NCBI RefSeq assembly: GCF_900113065.1
Contig: NZ_FOOA01000004.1
Coordinates: 173,785 to 237,784, forward strand
Direction: 5' to 3'
DNA from: Aureimonas phyllosphaerae
Lineage (GTDB): Bacteria; Pseudomonadota; Alphaproteobacteria; Rhizobiales; Rhizobiaceae
DNA length: 64,000 bases
Shown: positions 16,179 through 23,898 of the stretch, in pieces
How positions within the stretch are numbered: the stretch's first letter is position 1
Layout: the number at the start of each line of letters is the position of its first letter
Position numbers and translations under genes: made by a program
Notes under the pieces: model-generated
Databases searched by the model: none
Told to the model about the DNA's origin: nothing
Seen by the model: only the letters and a program-made list of their open reading frames with translations

Positions 16179-16843
16179 GCAGCCGCCTCCTCCATCGCCC
16201 GGTCGATCATCCGGTTGGCCGCCTCGACCTGCGCGGCCGCCGCGCCGAGATCGGCGAAGACGGCGCTCGACAGGGCGATGAACTCGGCGCGCGTCTCGAT
16301 CGCGCTGGCGAGCGTCGCCAGATCCGCCCCGCCCTGCACGATGCAGGGGATCTCGACGATCGAGGCCCACCATTCGGCAAGCTCGAGATTGCGCCGCAGC
16401 GGCTCGGCCGCACTGTCGGCGCCGAGCTTGCCGAAGAACATGTAGTCCGGCATGCACTCGCCGGCCTCCAGCGCATCGTGGCGCGTGGTGAAACCGGAAC
16501 CGCCGACGATGAGGCGCGGCGAGAGGCGGCCGACCGCCTCGCGCAGGGCGGGAACGCTGCCCGAGGCGTCGTGGAAGCCGTCGGCGCGCACGCGGCCGGC
16601 GCAGCGCGTATCCTCAGCGACGATCGCGGCCGCCCCCGCTTCCTGAATCAGCGGCACCAGTCGTTCGGCGAAATCCTGGAACGGGCCGGGCTGGCGGCCG
16701 GCCGGATCGATCAGCACCGAGGCGACGTCGCCCGCGCCGATCGCGGCCTTCAGTGCGGCCTCGCCGGCATCGCCGTCCGGCAAGAGGGTCGTCGCCAGGA
16801 CCAGTCGGGGGCGGATACGGTCGTCTTCGGTCATGAGAAACAT
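16175..16843 (-). CDS. ThiE-like protein (thiamine-phosphate synthase family, degenerate)
   Basis: The 222-residue TIM-barrel protein resembles ThiE/TenI: TCAGRVRADGFHDASG, LIVGGSGFTTRHDALEAG, PDYMFFGKLG and PCIVQGGADLATL align in order with the family. The HLGQxD motif that binds the pyrimidine pyrophosphate appears as FHDASGS, and the phosphate-binding glycine segment is also unusual, so catalytic activity is doubtful. It sits in an operon with a secreted SEL1 protein, not with thiamine genes, and no TPP riboswitch precedes it. The start may be the ATG at 16843 or the one at 16834; neither has a clear SD. Confidence 0.72.
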   Translation of the reverse strand: MFLMTEDDRIRPRLVLATTLLPDGDAGEAALKAAIGAGDVASVLIDPAGRQPGPFQDFAERLVPLIQEAGAAAIVAEDTRCAGRVRADGFHDASGSVPALREAVGRLSPRLIVGGSGFTTRHDALEAGECMPDYMFFGKLGADSAAEPLRRNLELAEWWASIVEIPCIVQGGADLATLASAIETRAEFIALSSAVFADLGAAAAQVEAANRMIDRAMEEAAA

Positions 16844-16996
16844 CTGCGCAGCGGGCGCCGGTGGCGCCGGGTCGGGGGCCGGATCGGCCGGCGGGCTGCT
16901 GTAGATACCGATTGCGGCGAGACTACAAGGGTCGCGCCCGGATCGGAAAGGACGCGGCCCCTCGTGAGGCCGCGCCCAAGAATGCTGATTTGGCGG

Positions 16997-17170
16997 TCAG
17001 TGGGTCGATTGACGCAAACGCTCGATCTCGTCCTTCAGCTGCAGCTTGCGCCGCTTCAGGTCCTGTATTTCCGCATCGCTCATGGCAGGCTTGGTGTGGG
17101 CCGTGGCGATTTCCTCGTTCAGGGCCGAGTGGCGCTGCTCCAAGGTCGCGAGATGGGCATCCAAGGACAT
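16997..17170 (-). CDS. DUF465 (YdcH-like) small coiled-coil protein
   Basis: A 57-residue protein: MSLDAHLATLEQRHSALNEE, a short linker with HTKPAMSDAEIQDLKRRKLQ, then LKDEIERLR and STH. The two charged helices with the DAEI..LKRRKLQLKDEI core are typical of DUF465, a family of unknown function. AAGGAG precedes the ATG. It is divergent from a second DUF465 gene at 17461, with about 290 bp between them. A GC stem at about 16949-16971 may end its transcript. Confidence 0.85.
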   Translation of the reverse strand: MSLDAHLATLEQRHSALNEEIATAHTKPAMSDAEIQDLKRRKLQLKDEIERLRQSTH

Positions 17171-17460
17171 TCTTGAGCTCCTTTTGGGTCTCTAGTCTCC
17201 CTCCATCGACGCCCGGACGACCGAAGCGCCGTGGACGACATGAAGGTGTCATATAAGTTTTGGCCTGTCGAATGCGGATCAAGACCCGGGTTTTTAAATT
17301 GCCTCCATCCTGATAACGAAGAGGCGGGGTCGGAGCGTCCGGGATCAGGGTTTGCGCGGGTTTGGCGCGGGGCCGAGGACGCGGGGTCGATTTTTTGTGA
17401 TGCCGCGGCCCGTCGACCGGGTGCCGGGGCACGACGGGTATCGCGTTCGAGGGGACCTTG

Positions 17461-17664
17461 GTGGCGGATCAGGAACAGGCCGAACTCAGGCTGCAGCTCG
17501 CCAGGCTGCGCCAGGAACACGCGGATTTCGACGCCGCGATCGAGGCGATGGAGACGACCGGCTGCGACCGGCTGCAGATCCAGCGCATGAAGAAGAAGAA
17601 GCTCCTGATCAAGGACCGCCTCCAAGATCTCGAGGATCAGGTCCTGCCGGACATCATCGCATGA
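17461..17664 (+). CDS. DUF465 (YdcH-like) small coiled-coil protein, second copy
   Basis: A 67-residue DUF465 protein: two helices ([20 protein letters not shown] and [20 protein letters not shown]) joined at a short turn. It starts at GTG 17461, or at the adjacent TTG 17458; GAGGGG is the SD. Its stop overlaps the purE start (ATGA), so it is the promoter-proximal gene of the purE-purK operon, a conserved placement in Rhizobiales. Function unknown. Confidence 0.85.
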   Translation: MADQEQAELRLQLARLRQEHADFDAAIEAMETTGCDRLQIQRMKKKKLLIKDRLQDLEDQVLPDIIA

Positions 17665-18164
17665 TGATGCCGCCCGTCGCCGTCATCATGGGCAGCCAGT
17701 CGGACTGGGCCACCATGAAGCACGCGGTCGAGACGCTGGACGCGCTCGGCATCGCGCACGAGGCGCTGATCGTCTCGGCCCATCGCACCCCCGACCGCCT
17801 CGTCGCCTTCGCCAAGGGCGCGCGCGACAAGGGCTTCAAGGTGGTGATCGCCGGCGCCGGAGGCGCCGCCCACCTGCCGGGCATGACGGCCTCGATGACA
17901 CCGCTGCCGGTCTTCGGCGTGCCGGTGGAAAGCCGGGCGCTGTCCGGCCAGGACAGCCTCCTGTCGATCGTGCAGATGCCGGCCGGCATCCCGGTCGGCA
18001 CGCTCGCCATCGGGCGTGCGGGCGCGGTCAACGCCGCGCTTCTCGCCGCCAGCGTGCTCGCCCTCACCGACGCCGGGCTCGCCGGGCGTCTCGACGCGTG
18101 GCGCGCGCGCCAGAGCGAAGCCGTCGCCGAGCATCCCGTCGACGACGCGGCGCCCGCGCATTGA
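17661..18164 (+). CDS. purE: 5-(carboxyamino)imidazole ribonucleotide mutase, PurE class I
   Basis: The 167-residue PurE converts N5-CAIR to CAIR in purine synthesis. It carries the signature [13 protein letters not shown], the active-site ISAHRTP-type loop ([10 protein letters not shown]), [14 protein letters not shown] and the conserved [22 protein letters not shown]. Three consecutive ATG codons open the frame; the first (17661) overlaps the DUF465 stop. PurK, which makes its substrate, follows after 25 bp. Confidence 0.96.
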   Translation: MMMPPVAVIMGSQSDWATMKHAVETLDALGIAHEALIVSAHRTPDRLVAFAKGARDKGFKVVIAGAGGAAHLPGMTASMTPLPVFGVPVESRALSGQDSLLSIVQMPAGIPVGTLAIGRAGAVNAALLAASVLALTDAGLAGRLDAWRARQSEAVAEHPVDDAAPAH

Positions 18165-18189
18165 TCCTTCCCCTATCGAGGCGGACCGC

Positions 18190-19272
18190 ATGACAGCCCC
18201 CCTCCCCTTCGGCTCCACGATCGGCATCATCGGCGGCGGCCAGCTCGGCCGCATGCTGGCGTCGAGCGCCGCGCGCCTCGGCTTCCGCACGCTGGTGCTC
18301 GATCCCGACGCGGACTGCCCGGCGGCGCAGGTCGCAAACGAGCTGATCCGCGGCGCCTACGACGACGCGGCCGCGCTTCGCCAGCTGGCCGACCGCAGCG
18401 ATGTCGTGACCTACGAGTTCGAGAACGTGCCGGTCGGCCCGTTGCGTGCGCTTCAGGCCGCCAAGCCCATCCATCCGCCGATCGAGGCGCTGGAGGTCGC
18501 GCAGGACCGGGTGGTCGAGAAGGCCTTCCTGAACGGCATCGGCATCGCGACGGCGCCCTGGCGCGCGGTGGACGACCCGCAGGAGCTCGACCACGCGCTC
18601 CTCGACCTTCGCGGCGACTGCATCCTGAAGACGCGCCGCCTCGGCTACGACGGCAAGGGGCAGGCGACGATCGCGGACGGCGGCCCGCACGACGACGTCT
18701 TCGAGAGCCTCGGCTCGGTGCCGGCGATCCTCGAGAAGAAGGTGCCGTTCGAGCGCGAGATCTCGGTGATCTCGGCGCGCGGGCAGGACGGCTCCTTCGT
18801 CGCCTTCGATCCGGCCGAGAACGTCCACCGGATGGGCATCCTCAGCCGCTCGACGGTGCCGGCAAAGGTACCGCAGGAGATCGCCGAACGGGCGGTCGAG
18901 ACCGCCCGCGCCATCATGGACAGGCTCGGCTATGTCGGCGTCATCGGGGTCGAGTTCTTCGTGGGCACGGACGGCACGCTCCTCGTCAACGAGATCGCGC
19001 CGCGCGTCCACAATTCGGGCCACTGGACCGAGGCGGCCTGCACGATCTCGCAGTTCGAGCAGCACATCCGCGCGGTCGCGGGCCATACGCTGGGGCCCGC
19101 CAACCGCCATTCCGACTGCGTGATGGAGAACCTCATCGGCCACGACGTCGAGCGGGCCGAGGCGCTGCTCACCGAACCGGACACGCTCGTCACGCTCTAC
19201 GGCAAGCGCGAAGCAAGGCCCGGCCGCAAGATGGGCCACGTCACCCGGCTGAGCCCGCGAAAGGCCATCTGA
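18190..19272 (+). CDS. purK: 5-(carboxyamino)imidazole ribonucleotide synthase, PurK
   Basis: The 360-residue ATP-grasp enzyme carboxylates AIR with ATP and bicarbonate to N5-CAIR. It begins with the Rossmann-like [20 protein letters not shown], has YEFENVPV, the ATP-grasp core ([13 protein letters not shown]) and the metal/ATP site [25 protein letters not shown]. Length is as usual. GAGGCGG serves as SD. Final gene of the DUF465-purE-purK unit. Confidence 0.96.
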   Translation: MTAPLPFGSTIGIIGGGQLGRMLASSAARLGFRTLVLDPDADCPAAQVANELIRGAYDDAAALRQLADRSDVVTYEFENVPVGPLRALQAAKPIHPPIEALEVAQDRVVEKAFLNGIGIATAPWRAVDDPQELDHALLDLRGDCILKTRRLGYDGKGQATIADGGPHDDVFESLGSVPAILEKKVPFEREISVISARGQDGSFVAFDPAENVHRMGILSRSTVPAKVPQEIAERAVETARAIMDRLGYVGVIGVEFFVGTDGTLLVNEIAPRVHNSGHWTEAACTISQFEQHIRAVAGHTLGPANRHSDCVMENLIGHDVERAEALLTEPDTLVTLYGKREARPGRKMGHVTRLSPRKAI

Positions 19273-19299
19273 AAGGGCGGGCGGGGCGCCGTCACATGG

Positions 19300-19328
19300 T
19301 TGACATTGCACCCCGCCTGCCGTTATTG
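19300..19328 (+). promoter_or_regulatory. Sigma-70-type promoter candidate for rpmJ
   Basis: TTGACA at 19300-19305, 17-bp spacer, TTATTG at 19323-19328, about 97 bp before the rpmJ start. Confidence 0.5.
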
Positions 19329-19424
19329 CCACCCTCAGGTCGACGCGCCCCCACGGCGCGTTTTTCATTATGCGGCGGAATGGGACTAGGCCCGATCGTC
19401 GCCTCGCAATCGACGGTCGAAGTC

Positions 19425-19550
19425 ATGAAGATCAAGAACTCGCTGAAGTCCCTCAAGGGCCGCCACCGCGCCAACCGCCTGGTTCGCCGCAAGGGCCGCA
19501 TCTACATCATCAACAAGCTAGCCCCGCGCTACAAGGCGCGTCAGGGCTGA
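19425..19550 (+). CDS. rpmJ: 50S ribosomal protein L36 (bL36), zinc-free 41-residue form
   Basis: [20 protein letters not shown] followed by a basic [16 protein letters not shown] tail is the 41-residue type-B bL36. The Cys/His ligands of the 38-residue zinc form are absent. It stands alone behind a TTGACA promoter and is followed by a 9-bp hairpin. As with bL31 in this window, the ribosome would not need zinc at this site. Confidence 0.95.
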   Translation: MKIKNSLKSLKGRHRANRLVRRKGRIYIINKLAPRYKARQG

Positions 19551-19556
19551 CGCCTG

Positions 19557-19576
19557 GGAGCCGCTCCAGCGGCTCC
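19557..19576 (+). terminator. Hairpin after rpmJ
   Basis: GGAGCCGCT / AGCGGCTCC with a 2-nt loop, 6 bp after the rpmJ stop. No T run follows, so termination efficiency is doubtful; it may protect the 3' end. Confidence 0.45.
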
Positions 19577-19622
19577 TCGGAAATTGTTTGGAAGGCGCGC
19601 CGGGACGACGTAAGTTCGTCCC

Positions 19623-20279
19623 ATGCGCGCCTTTTCCCGTTTCAAGACCACCCTTCTCGCCGCCGCCCTCGTCTCCGCCACGGTGACTGCGCCCTCGATG
19701 GCGCAGGATGCGACGGCGCCCGGCGCACTGCCCGCCCCCGAGACGCCGGCCGCGGCAGCAAACAGCTCTCCTGCGGCGCCGCCCGTCGCCGAGACGCGCG
19801 AGGCTCGTCTCGGCGGGCTGTTCGAACGACTGAAGCGCGAGCCCGACGCCGAGAAGGCGACCGGGATCGCCAACGAGATCCAGTCCGTCTGGCTGGAAAG
19901 CGGCAGCGCGACGGTGGATCTCCTGATGCTGCGCGCCACGCAGGCCATCGCCCGCAAGGATGCGGCGGCGGCGCTGGACTTCACCGACCAGGCGATCGTC
20001 CTCGATCCCGACTACGCGGAAGCCTACAACCGGCGCGCCACGCTGCACTACACGCAGAATCGCTACGCGCTTTCGATGGCCGACGTCGAGGCGGTGCTGA
20101 AGCGCGAGCCGCGCCATTTCGGCGCGCTGACGGGGCTTGGCGCCATGCTGGAAGAGCTGGGCCGCGACCGGGAGGCGCTGGACGCCTACAGCCGCGCGCT
20201 CGCCATCTATCCGACCCTGAAGGCCGCGCAGGACGCGGCGGGGCGGCTGGCCGAAGAACTCTCCGGCCAGCCCGCCTGA
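19623..20279 (+). CDS. Secreted tetratricopeptide-repeat protein
   Basis: The 218-residue protein has a signal peptide (MRAFSRFKTTLLAAALVSATVTAPSMAQ region) and a Pro/Ala linker. Three or four TPR units follow from about residue 90: AIARKDAAAALDFTDQAIVLDPDYAEAYNRRA, then MADVEAVLKREPRHFGALTGLG, then DREALDAYSRALAIYP. It is probably periplasmic and acts through protein-protein contacts; no specific function can be given. It is convergent with pyk at a 4-bp gap. Confidence 0.85.
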   Translation: MRAFSRFKTTLLAAALVSATVTAPSMAQDATAPGALPAPETPAAAANSSPAAPPVAETREARLGGLFERLKREPDAEKATGIANEIQSVWLESGSATVDLLMLRATQAIARKDAAAALDFTDQAIVLDPDYAEAYNRRATLHYTQNRYALSMADVEAVLKREPRHFGALTGLGAMLEELGRDREALDAYSRALAIYPTLKAAQDAAGRLAEELSGQPA

Positions 20280-20283
20280 TCCG

Positions 20284-21720
20284 TCAGATGGCCGACAGGC
20301 CGTCCGAGCCGATATAGGCGATGCGGATCATGTTGGTGGCGCCGGGCGTGCGCAGCGGCACGCCGGCCGTCACGATCACCCGCTCGCCGACCCGCGCGTA
20401 GCCCTGCTGGACCGCGAGGCGGCAGGCGCGGTTGACCATGTCCTCCATGTCGGAGGCGTCGTCCGTCACCACGCAATGGAGGCCCCAGACGAGGCTGAGG
20501 CGGCGCGCGGTCGCCTCGATCGGCGACAGCGCGAGGATCGGGATCTGCGGGCGCTCGCGCGCCGTGCGGATGCCCGTCGTGCCGGTCGAGGTGTAGGTGA
20601 CGATCGTCGCGACCTGCAGCGTCTCGGCGATCTGGCGCGCGGCCAGCGACACGGCATCGGCGCCGGTCGCCTCGGCGGCGGGGCGCTGCGCGAAGATGAT
20701 GCCGGGATAGAGCGGATCCTTCTCCACCTCGACCGCGATGCGGTCCATGGTCTGCACCGCCTCGACGGGATAGGCACCCGCCGCCGACTCGGCCGACAGC
20801 ATGATCGCGTCGGCACCCTCGAAGACGGCGATCGATACGTCCGACACCTCGGCGCGCGTCGGCACCGGCGCGGTGATCATCGATTCCAGCATCTGCGTGG
20901 CGACCACCACCGGCTTGCCGGCGCGGCGGGCGGCACGGGTGATGCGCTTCTGGATGCCCGGCACCTGCTCCAGCGGCATCTCGACGCCGAGGTCGCCACG
21001 CGCCACCATGATCGCGTCGGAGAGCTCGATGATCTCGTCGAGGCGCTCGACGGCCTGGGGCTTCTCGATCTTCGACAAGAGGCCGGCGCGCCCGCGCGAC
21101 AGCTTGCGTGCTTCGGCGAGGTCCTCCGGGCGCTGGATGAACGACAGGGCGAGCCAGTCGACCTCGGCTTCCAGCACCGCGTCGAGGTCCCGCCGGTCCT
21201 TGTCGGTCAGCGCGCCGCTCGTGAGCAGCGTGTCGGGAAGGCTGACGCCCTTCTTGTCCGAGATGCGCGTGCCGGCGACGACCTCGCAGCGGATCGCCGT
21301 CCCAGTGGTCGACAGGGCGCGCAGCTGCAGCTTACCGTCGTCGATCAGGAGGCGATGGCCGGGCTGGACGGTCTCGAGGATCTCGGGGTGGGGCAGGTAG
21401 ACGCGCGTCGCGTCGCCGGGCTCGGGATTGTCGTCGAGCGTGATGATGTCGCCCGGCTTGAGGTCGACCTTGCCGTCGGCAAACTTGCCGACGCGAAGCT
21501 TCGGCCCCTGCAGGTCGGCGAGGATGCCGATCGGCCGGTCGACGGCCGCCTCGACCCGGCGGATGCGGGCGACGAGCTCGCGCATCGAATCGTGATCGGT
21601 GTGGCTCATGTTGATGCGGAAGACGTCTGCGCCCGCTTCGTGCAGCTTGCGGATCATCGCCTCGTCCGACGAGGCCGGTCCGAGCGTTGCAAGAATCTTC
21701 ACGCGGCGATTGCGTTTCAT
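20284..21720 (-). CDS. pyk: Pyruvate kinase
   Basis: The 478-residue enzyme makes pyruvate and ATP from phosphoenolpyruvate and ADP. It shows KILATLGPASS, the FRINMSHTDH substrate loop, the pyruvate-kinase signature region SKIEKPQAVERLDEII and IMVARGDLGVEMPLEQVP with catalytic residues, and DAIMLSAESAAGAYPVEAV. The ATG overlaps the DUF1036 stop by 4 bp, so it is translated after that gene; DUF1036-pyk is a standing pair in Rhizobiales. Confidence 0.97.
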   Translation of the reverse strand: MKRNRRVKILATLGPASSDEAMIRKLHEAGADVFRINMSHTDHDSMRELVARIRRVEAAVDRPIGILADLQGPKLRVGKFADGKVDLKPGDIITLDDNPEPGDATRVYLPHPEILETVQPGHRLLIDDGKLQLRALSTTGTAIRCEVVAGTRISDKKGVSLPDTLLTSGALTDKDRRDLDAVLEAEVDWLALSFIQRPEDLAEARKLSRGRAGLLSKIEKPQAVERLDEIIELSDAIMVARGDLGVEMPLEQVPGIQKRITRAARRAGKPVVVATQMLESMITAPVPTRAEVSDVSIAVFEGADAIMLSAESAAGAYPVEAVQTMDRIAVEVEKDPLYPGIIFAQRPAAEATGADAVSLAARQIAETLQVATIVTYTSTGTTGIRTARERPQIPILALSPIEATARRLSLVWGLHCVVTDDASDMEDMVNRACRLAVQQGYARVGERVIVTAGVPLRTPGATNMIRIAYIGSDGLSAI

Positions 21721-22187
21721 GGCTGGTCGGTCCCTTCGCGTGCCGCTTCCGTCAGCTGGACCATCCAGCTGCCTTGCCCGCCGGTGTCGTACTCCCGAAA
21801 GCCCATCTTCTGGTACCCTCGGGCGAAGCAGTCCTTGACCCCGACGATTTTGAACTCGTTCTCGGCGATGCACATGTCGATGTCGCCCGCCCACCGACCG
21901 ACACCCTCGGCGTCCTCGGCGTAGATGTAGTAGTAGCGCGACTGAAGCTCACCCTCGATGACAGAGCGGCAGGTCGTCGCCGGAATGCGCCACCAGCCCT
22001 CGCTGACCCACCCTTCCGCCGTTCGCTGGCCGACCGCGACGCCGACCAGCGCCTGCGTGCCGTTGCACACCCGGAAATCGGCATGGGCGGCGGCAGCGAA
22101 CAGGGGCAGCGACAGGACGGAAAGACCAAGGGTCAGAACGGCGGCGGCGATCGGGGAACGGAGCCCCAGGATCGGGCGAGACGGCAT
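21717..22187 (-). CDS. DUF1036 secreted protein
   Basis: The 156-residue protein has an N-terminal signal segment (AAVLTLGLSVLSLPLFAAAAHA). A DUF1036 domain follows with four cysteines likely paired in the periplasm: FRVCNGT, ATTCRSVIEG, DMCIAENEF and DCFARGYQKMGFREYDTG. AAAGGGT is the SD. Function unknown. It heads the two-gene unit with pyk and diverges from the DUF1244 and gapR genes. Confidence 0.9.
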   Translation of the reverse strand: MPSRPILGLRSPIAAAVLTLGLSVLSLPLFAAAAHADFRVCNGTQALVGVAVGQRTAEGWVSEGWWRIPATTCRSVIEGELQSRYYYIYAEDAEGVGRWAGDIDMCIAENEFKIVGVKDCFARGYQKMGFREYDTGGQGSWMVQLTEAAREGTDQP

Positions 22188-22374
22188 GGGCGACCCTTTG
22201 GATAAGGACAGCGGCGGGCCCTTCTCGCATAGTCGGTAAAACTGTCAAAGACGCGGCGGGCCGGATGGCCCATTCTTTTTATTAAATCGATACGATCGCA
22301 CCCGTGAGCCCGCTTGCGGCGCGCGGCGCCGGGCCCGATATCGATGCCGAACGCCTGATGAAGGGACCTCGCGA

Positions 22375-22674
22375 ATGGACCGCGCACCGACCACCACCGA
22401 ACTGGAAGCCGCTGCCTTCCGGCGACTTCGCGACCACCTGCGCGAGCGCACCGACGTGCAGAACATCGACCTGATGAATCTCGCGGGCTTCTGCCGGAAC
22501 TGCCTGTCCAACTGGTATGCGGAAGCCTCCGCCGAGGCCGGTCGGCCAATCGGCAAGGAGGAAGCGCGCGAGATCGTCTACGGCATGCCCTACGACGAGT
22601 GGCGCGCACGACACCAGCGTGAGGCGAGCGCCGAGGCGCAGGCCACGTTCGACGCATCCAAGCCGCACGATTGA
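22375..22674 (+). CDS. DUF1244 family protein
   Basis: The 99-residue protein contains the invariant DUF1244 core LMNLAGFCRNCLSNWYAEA, with a CxxC pair, and EAREIVYGMPYDEWRARHQ. AAGGGA precedes the ATG. Small cytoplasmic protein of unknown function, usually found near gapR and pyk as here. Confidence 0.9.
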   Translation: MDRAPTTTELEAAAFRRLRDHLRERTDVQNIDLMNLAGFCRNCLSNWYAEASAEAGRPIGKEEAREIVYGMPYDEWRARHQREASAEAQATFDASKPHD

Positions 22675-22774
22675 GGCCGGCGTAACGCTCGGGTAACCAT
22701 TCGGCGTCATCGAAGAGGGGAAAGCGGTCGCCGGTTCCGGCGCCCTGCCCCAGTCGTCCGTTACGAGGTTCTCC

Positions 22775-23035
22775 ATGTCCAACGCCACCGAGGAAGTCGC
22801 CCAGGATCAGCTCCGCTCTTTCGTCGAGCGCATCGAGCGCCTCGAGGAGGAGAAGAAGCAGATTTCCGACGACATCAAGGACGTCTATGCCGAAGCCAAG
22901 GGCAATGGCTTCGACGTCAAGGTGCTGCGCAAGGTGATCTCGCTGCGCAAGCAGGACGCCAACGAGCGCGCCGAGATGGACGCGATCCTCGACCTCTACC
23001 TTCAGGCGCTGGGAATGATGCCGTCCGGCGAGTAA
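22775..23035 (+). CDS. gapR: DUF2312 family nucleoid-associated protein GapR
   Basis: The 86-residue protein aligns over its length with Gap[21 protein letters not shown], then [20 protein letters not shown] and KVISLRKQD. GapR is an essential or near-essential alphaproteobacterial protein that clamps overtwisted DNA ahead of replication and transcription and is linked to cell-cycle control. GAGGT serves as SD. A strong terminator follows, after an 11-base run of C. Confidence 0.94.
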   Translation: MSNATEEVAQDQLRSFVERIERLEEEKKQISDDIKDVYAEAKGNGFDVKVLRKVISLRKQDANERAEMDAILDLYLQALGMMPSGE

Positions 23036-23039
23036 GCCG

Positions 23040-23050
23040 CCCCCCCCCCC
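23040..23050 (+). repeat. Homopolymeric C run after gapR
   Basis: Eleven consecutive C, beginning five bases after the gapR stop codon. Non-coding. Confidence 0.95.
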
Positions 23051-23070
23051 GAACAGCCTATCGAAACGCA

Positions 23071-23105
23071 GAACGCCTCCGGCTCGCGCCGGAGGCGTTC
23101 TTTAT
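23071..23105. terminator. Strong intrinsic terminator between gapR and mucR
   Basis: A perfect 12-bp stem (GAACGCCTCCGG / CCGGAGGCGTTC) with loop CTCGCG and TTTATT. It serves gapR and, from the other side, possibly mucR. Confidence 0.88.
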
Positions 23106-23124
23106 TCGGCTGGCGTCCGAAGCT

Positions 23125-23550
23125 TCAGCGGCCGCGACGGCGCTTGTGGCCGAGACCCATCTGCTTGGCGAGGCGCGAGCGCGCCGCGGCGTAGCTCGGC
23201 GCCACCATCGGATAGTCCGCCGGCAGGTCCCACTTCTCGCGGTATTCCTCGGGCGACAGGTTGTAGTGCGTCATCAGGTGACGCTTCAGCGACTTGAACT
23301 TCTTGCCGTCCTCGAGACACACGATGTACTCGTCGGTGACCGACTTCTTCACGGAAACGGCGGGCTTGGGCTTCTCGGCCGGAGGCGGCTCGGGCTGTGC
23401 GCCGGTCATGCCGAGGGCGCCATGGACGTCCGCGATCAGGGCGGGCAGGTCGGCAACCGGCATGGAATGATTGCTGACATAGGCCGCGACGACATCCGCC
23501 GTCAGCTCCATCAGATCATCATTGTCATCCGGCAGGTTCAACTCGTCCAT
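23125..23550 (-). CDS. mucR: MucR/Ros family zinc-finger transcriptional regulator
   Basis: The 141-residue protein matches MucR. It has an N-terminal oligomerisation region ([20 protein letters not shown] ... LIADVHGAL), a Pro-rich linker, and the prokaryotic zinc finger with Cys78, Asp81, His91 and His95 ([18 protein letters not shown]). The conserved DNA-binding tail [22 protein letters not shown] follows. In Rhizobiales and Brucella it is a global H-NS-like silencer of exopolysaccharide, motility and virulence genes that binds AT-rich T-A steps. GGAAAAG precedes the ATG. A second, Cys-less paralogue lies at 62190. Confidence 0.94.
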   Translation of the reverse strand: MDELNLPDDNDDLMELTADVVAAYVSNHSMPVADLPALIADVHGALGMTGAQPEPPPAEKPKPAVSVKKSVTDEYIVCLEDGKKFKSLKRHLMTHYNLSPEEYREKWDLPADYPMVAPSYAAARSRLAKQMGLGHKRRRGR

Positions 23551-23853
23551 GTCTTTTCCGATCCGATCGTCAGGCGCGACAGTTGGCAAAGTCCCTTGCG
23601 CCCGGCGATTGCGACAAATCGCGAATCGTCTTCCGGACCCAGCGAAGCAACTATGCACCATCGTTGATTCAAACGGTATCTGAGAAACCATCTGATTTTT
23701 GTCAAGCTCGGATCGGTGTACGGCAAGTTCAGTGCGCCGACGTCCCGCGACCTCTGCCGCATTCAACTTGAGATGTGGGCATGGGACCCGACACAACCGG
23801 CCGCGAAAACTTGGGCCTTCGGGCCTGATGGCGCCTCGACTGCACAAACGCGA
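23551..23853. other. Non-coding region upstream of mucR
   Basis: About 300 bp before the next terminator hairpin, with no convincing gene. It contains an AT-rich patch around 23660-23705, the type of sequence MucR binds for autoregulation. Two GANTC methylation sites lie at 23623-23627 and 23666-23670. A small GGGCC-TTC-GGCCC-like hairpin sits near 23814-23826. No tRNA-like or clear sRNA structure was seen. Confidence 0.6.
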
Positions 23854-23878
23854 ACGCCCGCACCGAGGGTGCGGGCGT
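23854..23878 (-). terminator. Hairpin after the DUF882 gene
   Basis: A perfect 11-bp inverted repeat (ACGCCCGCACC / GGGTGCGGGCGT side) with a 2-nt centre just past the stop. The following T tract on the minus strand is weak. Confidence 0.6.
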
Positions 23879-23898
23879 CGAGCGATCGAAGCGTCCGG

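Noticed and set aside
17171..17457. Small RNA or riboswitch upstream of the DUF465-purE-purK unit
   Set aside because: A GACA-N6-TGTC repeat and some AT-rich patches are present, but no purine-riboswitch core, terminator or consistent fold could be traced.
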